Part shown: piece after piece, positions 61,921 through 64,000 of the stretch
How positions within the stretch are numbered: the stretch's first letter is position 1
Layout of the letters: each line of letters starts with the position of its first letter
Source of the DNA: Pelargonium tetragonum
Taxonomy: Eukaryota; Streptophyta; Magnoliopsida; Geraniales; Geraniaceae
Reading direction: 5' to 3'
Assembly: GCA_036897445.1 (NCBI GenBank)
Contig: JAYMTL010000053.1
Coordinates: 1-64,000, forward strand
DNA length: 64,000 nucleotides
Made by a program: the position numbers and the translations under genes
Notes under the pieces: generated by a model
The model's database searches: none
Seen by the model: the letters and a program-made list of their open reading frames with translations, nothing else
Told to the model about the DNA's origin: nothing

Positions 61921-64000
61921 CAACCCCCTTTTATAAATGTCAATAGTAGACCAAAAGGGAAGTTGTGCTCCAAATCTTGGAGGCGATTCAAAAGGGGCAC
62001 GTGATTTAATCTATAATAACGTTTTTTAGGGATCTCAGGGGCCTTCTATTGGGTCCCCGGTTTTCGAGATAGCGTGCTTTCCTTTTAGAGGATACCTATA
62101 TTATATTATCGAATTCTAATTCAGGGTTAAGTCTTATATAGTGCCCGGGATAGACTGTTCTAAAAGAAGGGTTTTGATACTCTATCTATAAGCGCTTGGT
62201 ACTTATTCCAGGATATATAGAACTATAAAAAAAGATTAAACATGCAATATTTACGGATATACCTGTAATACCTTTATTAAGGATACGTTAATTAAGTTGG
62301 CTTAAGGCTTCCCGGATCCTGGATTTCTCCTAGCTCAAGCTCTGATTTAAGTTAATTTATGCCGGTTAAAAAAAGCTTCCTATCTCCGTCTATTTGAATC
62401 TTTAGTAGATATACTCCCCAAAAAGTTATAGAAAATGGAAGTCAAATACAGGTGTCCCAAACACCCTGAAAATGAATTTAGTTAGATAGCAAGGGATCCT
62501 CGTGTAAAATAAGAAACCTACTCACTGAAATTCTATTTTGCAATTGGATGCATTCTCTTTTTGTTTTTGTCTTCAAAGTTGCTTAAAATAGGATCTGGTA
62601 CTATACTAAAACTTCCTTTAGAGTTCGGTCCGTGAAGAGTTTCTTAATTCAAGGTAGTTGTACTTTAAGAGATACGGATATGAAAGAAGTGTATCAGATC
62701 CCAGAGTAATAAAGAACTATTAACTATCTTTTTATTTCCACTCTTGCGTACTCTGCTTTAATAAAAAGAAGAATCCTTTATACATCCCTCTCACAAGGAG
62801 AGCTTGGCTTTTATTAATCAAACTTACAAGTCTTCAGGTCGAAAATACAAAAACAGCCAATCAATTCAATACGGAACTTTCCTTTATAAACAACAAAAAT
62901 AACTTACTTAAAAATTTCTTTACTAACTCTGACTCTATAGGTCTGCTTCACAGTAAAAAAACTTGACGTGATGTTACATATGTTTAAAACGCGTGCATTA
63001 TATAAGAATCCTAATTCCTCGTCTTGCCTATCAATAAGCAATAAGGGGGATCTAGTCAAAAAGTCAAAGTCGTACCCTGCATAAATATCTTTTCTTGGTA
63101 TTTACATGCTATCTTAGACCGATTGACGGAGGCTTTCTATTACGGATATACAAGGTCAAACCTCTACTCTTTGAATTCCACGTAGCACAGAAGAGTTTTA
63201 ATTGTAAAGTACAGATGAAGGACTTTAGGAAATGCGTATAAGTTATTATAGTTTCTTAATTTCTTGACATATCCAATTGACTTTGAGTTCTTAACTCTTC
63301 TCTTCACTGAGTTTGATCCACTGTAACTTGTACTAAATCCAACAGGCGTAGAAAGGGACTTTTATCAATACCCCATGAAATCCTTTCATAAAACACTAAA
63401 ATTTCAGAGTTTCTAAAGTGAGCAAAGCCCGAAACTTAGGAGCTTGTCCAAAAAGATAATGAAATTTGTGATTTACTTTTTGTAAACACGACAGGTCCAT
63501 ATTTAAGTAGATTGCACAGGCAGTATAGGGGTTCCAAAAGAAGTGCGTATGCTAGCCTTGCTGTCTTTAAGGCTTCCCTTTTTATAAGAGGGCCGGGGTA
63601 TGATAGACCAGAAGCTCTTTTATTGAAAGCATTTCTTGATGTGCAACGGACAAAGGTAATAATGAAAATTAAGGTTATCTAAACTCTTTATACAATTGTA
63701 CCAAACATTTTCTTAATTGCATTACCTATTCCCAACTCTATCTTTTTTTTTGTTAAAAGAAAAATCTTAGCTTGATCAGAAGAAAGATATATACAGATAT
63801 ACGGGAAAGCTAAAGAAAAAGATGTATCATACATTTTCGATATAGTAAATCAGGAACCTCTCTAGCTATAAAAAGTTCAGTCTGCCCGAGTCCAAGTATA
63901 TAGAAAGCTTTTGTCCGGGATTCAACTTAAGAACTCTTTTGCACCAAGGCAAAAGGGGCGTTACTACTTAAGTTCCATTGAGTAAGGAAACCTTTAGGTT

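Larger units (their letters stand above)
53291..64000. other. Anonymous spacer
   Basis: No supportable gene on either strand; the longest frame is 82 codons (58337-58585) and resembles nothing known. GGGCCC occurs at 57530 and 60414. There is a small CCAGGA-CTGT-TCCTGG hairpin at 53559-53574 and an A/T hairpin of 10 bp with a 3-nt loop at 59533-59555. T-arm-like words lie near 55683, 60955 and 61144 without full tRNA folds. Nothing else is seen. Confidence 0.65.

Overview
The window is almost gene-free. No reading frame exceeds 100 codons on either strand, which is about the chance level for 64 kb of this composition (G+C in the mid-30s percent by eye). I see no complete protein gene, no rRNA, no mobile-element gene and no CRISPR array. 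What can be recognised is relics. There is a plastid-type tRNA-Met(CAU) copy (47000-47073), a decayed copy of the plant mitochondrial tRNA-Gln (32752-32822), and several fainter tRNA-like remnants on both strands. There is also a sharply bounded piece of a nuclear ubiquitin-conjugating enzyme gene of the UBC13 / plant UBC35-36 type (about 50.23-51.44 kb), with three intact exons and proper GT-AG introns.

A plastid-type trnM, a native-type mitochondrial trnQ, a nuclear gene fragment and tens of kilobases of unrecognisable spacer together best fit a large, expanded, gene-poor land-plant mitochondrial chromosome. This is inference, about 60% sure. The main alternative is a nuclear locus carrying old organelle-derived tRNA pieces.

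Layout. 1-5.6 kb: anonymous spacer. 5.6-10.3 kb: a block of alternating pyrimidine-rich and purine-rich stretches that holds several diverged copies of one repeat. 10.3-20.7 kb: spacer, with a distinct T/G-rich island at 17.5-18.1 kb. 20.7-22.3 kb: a second block with the same repeat family plus a short repeated motif. 22.3-32 kb: spacer with hairpins and two minus-strand tRNA relics. 32.0-32.8 kb: a third block ending in the trnQ relic. 33-47 kb: spacer with hairpins and more tRNA-like relics. 47.0 kb: trnM. 50.2-51.4 kb: the UBC13 insertion. 52.5-53.5 kb: a fourth compositionally distinct block with a partial trnQ-like copy. 53.5-64 kb: spacer.

Three kinds of order run through the otherwise featureless DNA. 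(1) Short purine-run to pyrimidine-run junctions are everywhere, with GGGCCC occurring 21 times against about 2 expected. (2) Several perfect inverted repeats are too long for chance, the best having a 15-bp stem and 4-nt loop. (3) tRNA T-arm-like sequences are unusually frequent. These are the parts worth following up. No coding system could be supported.
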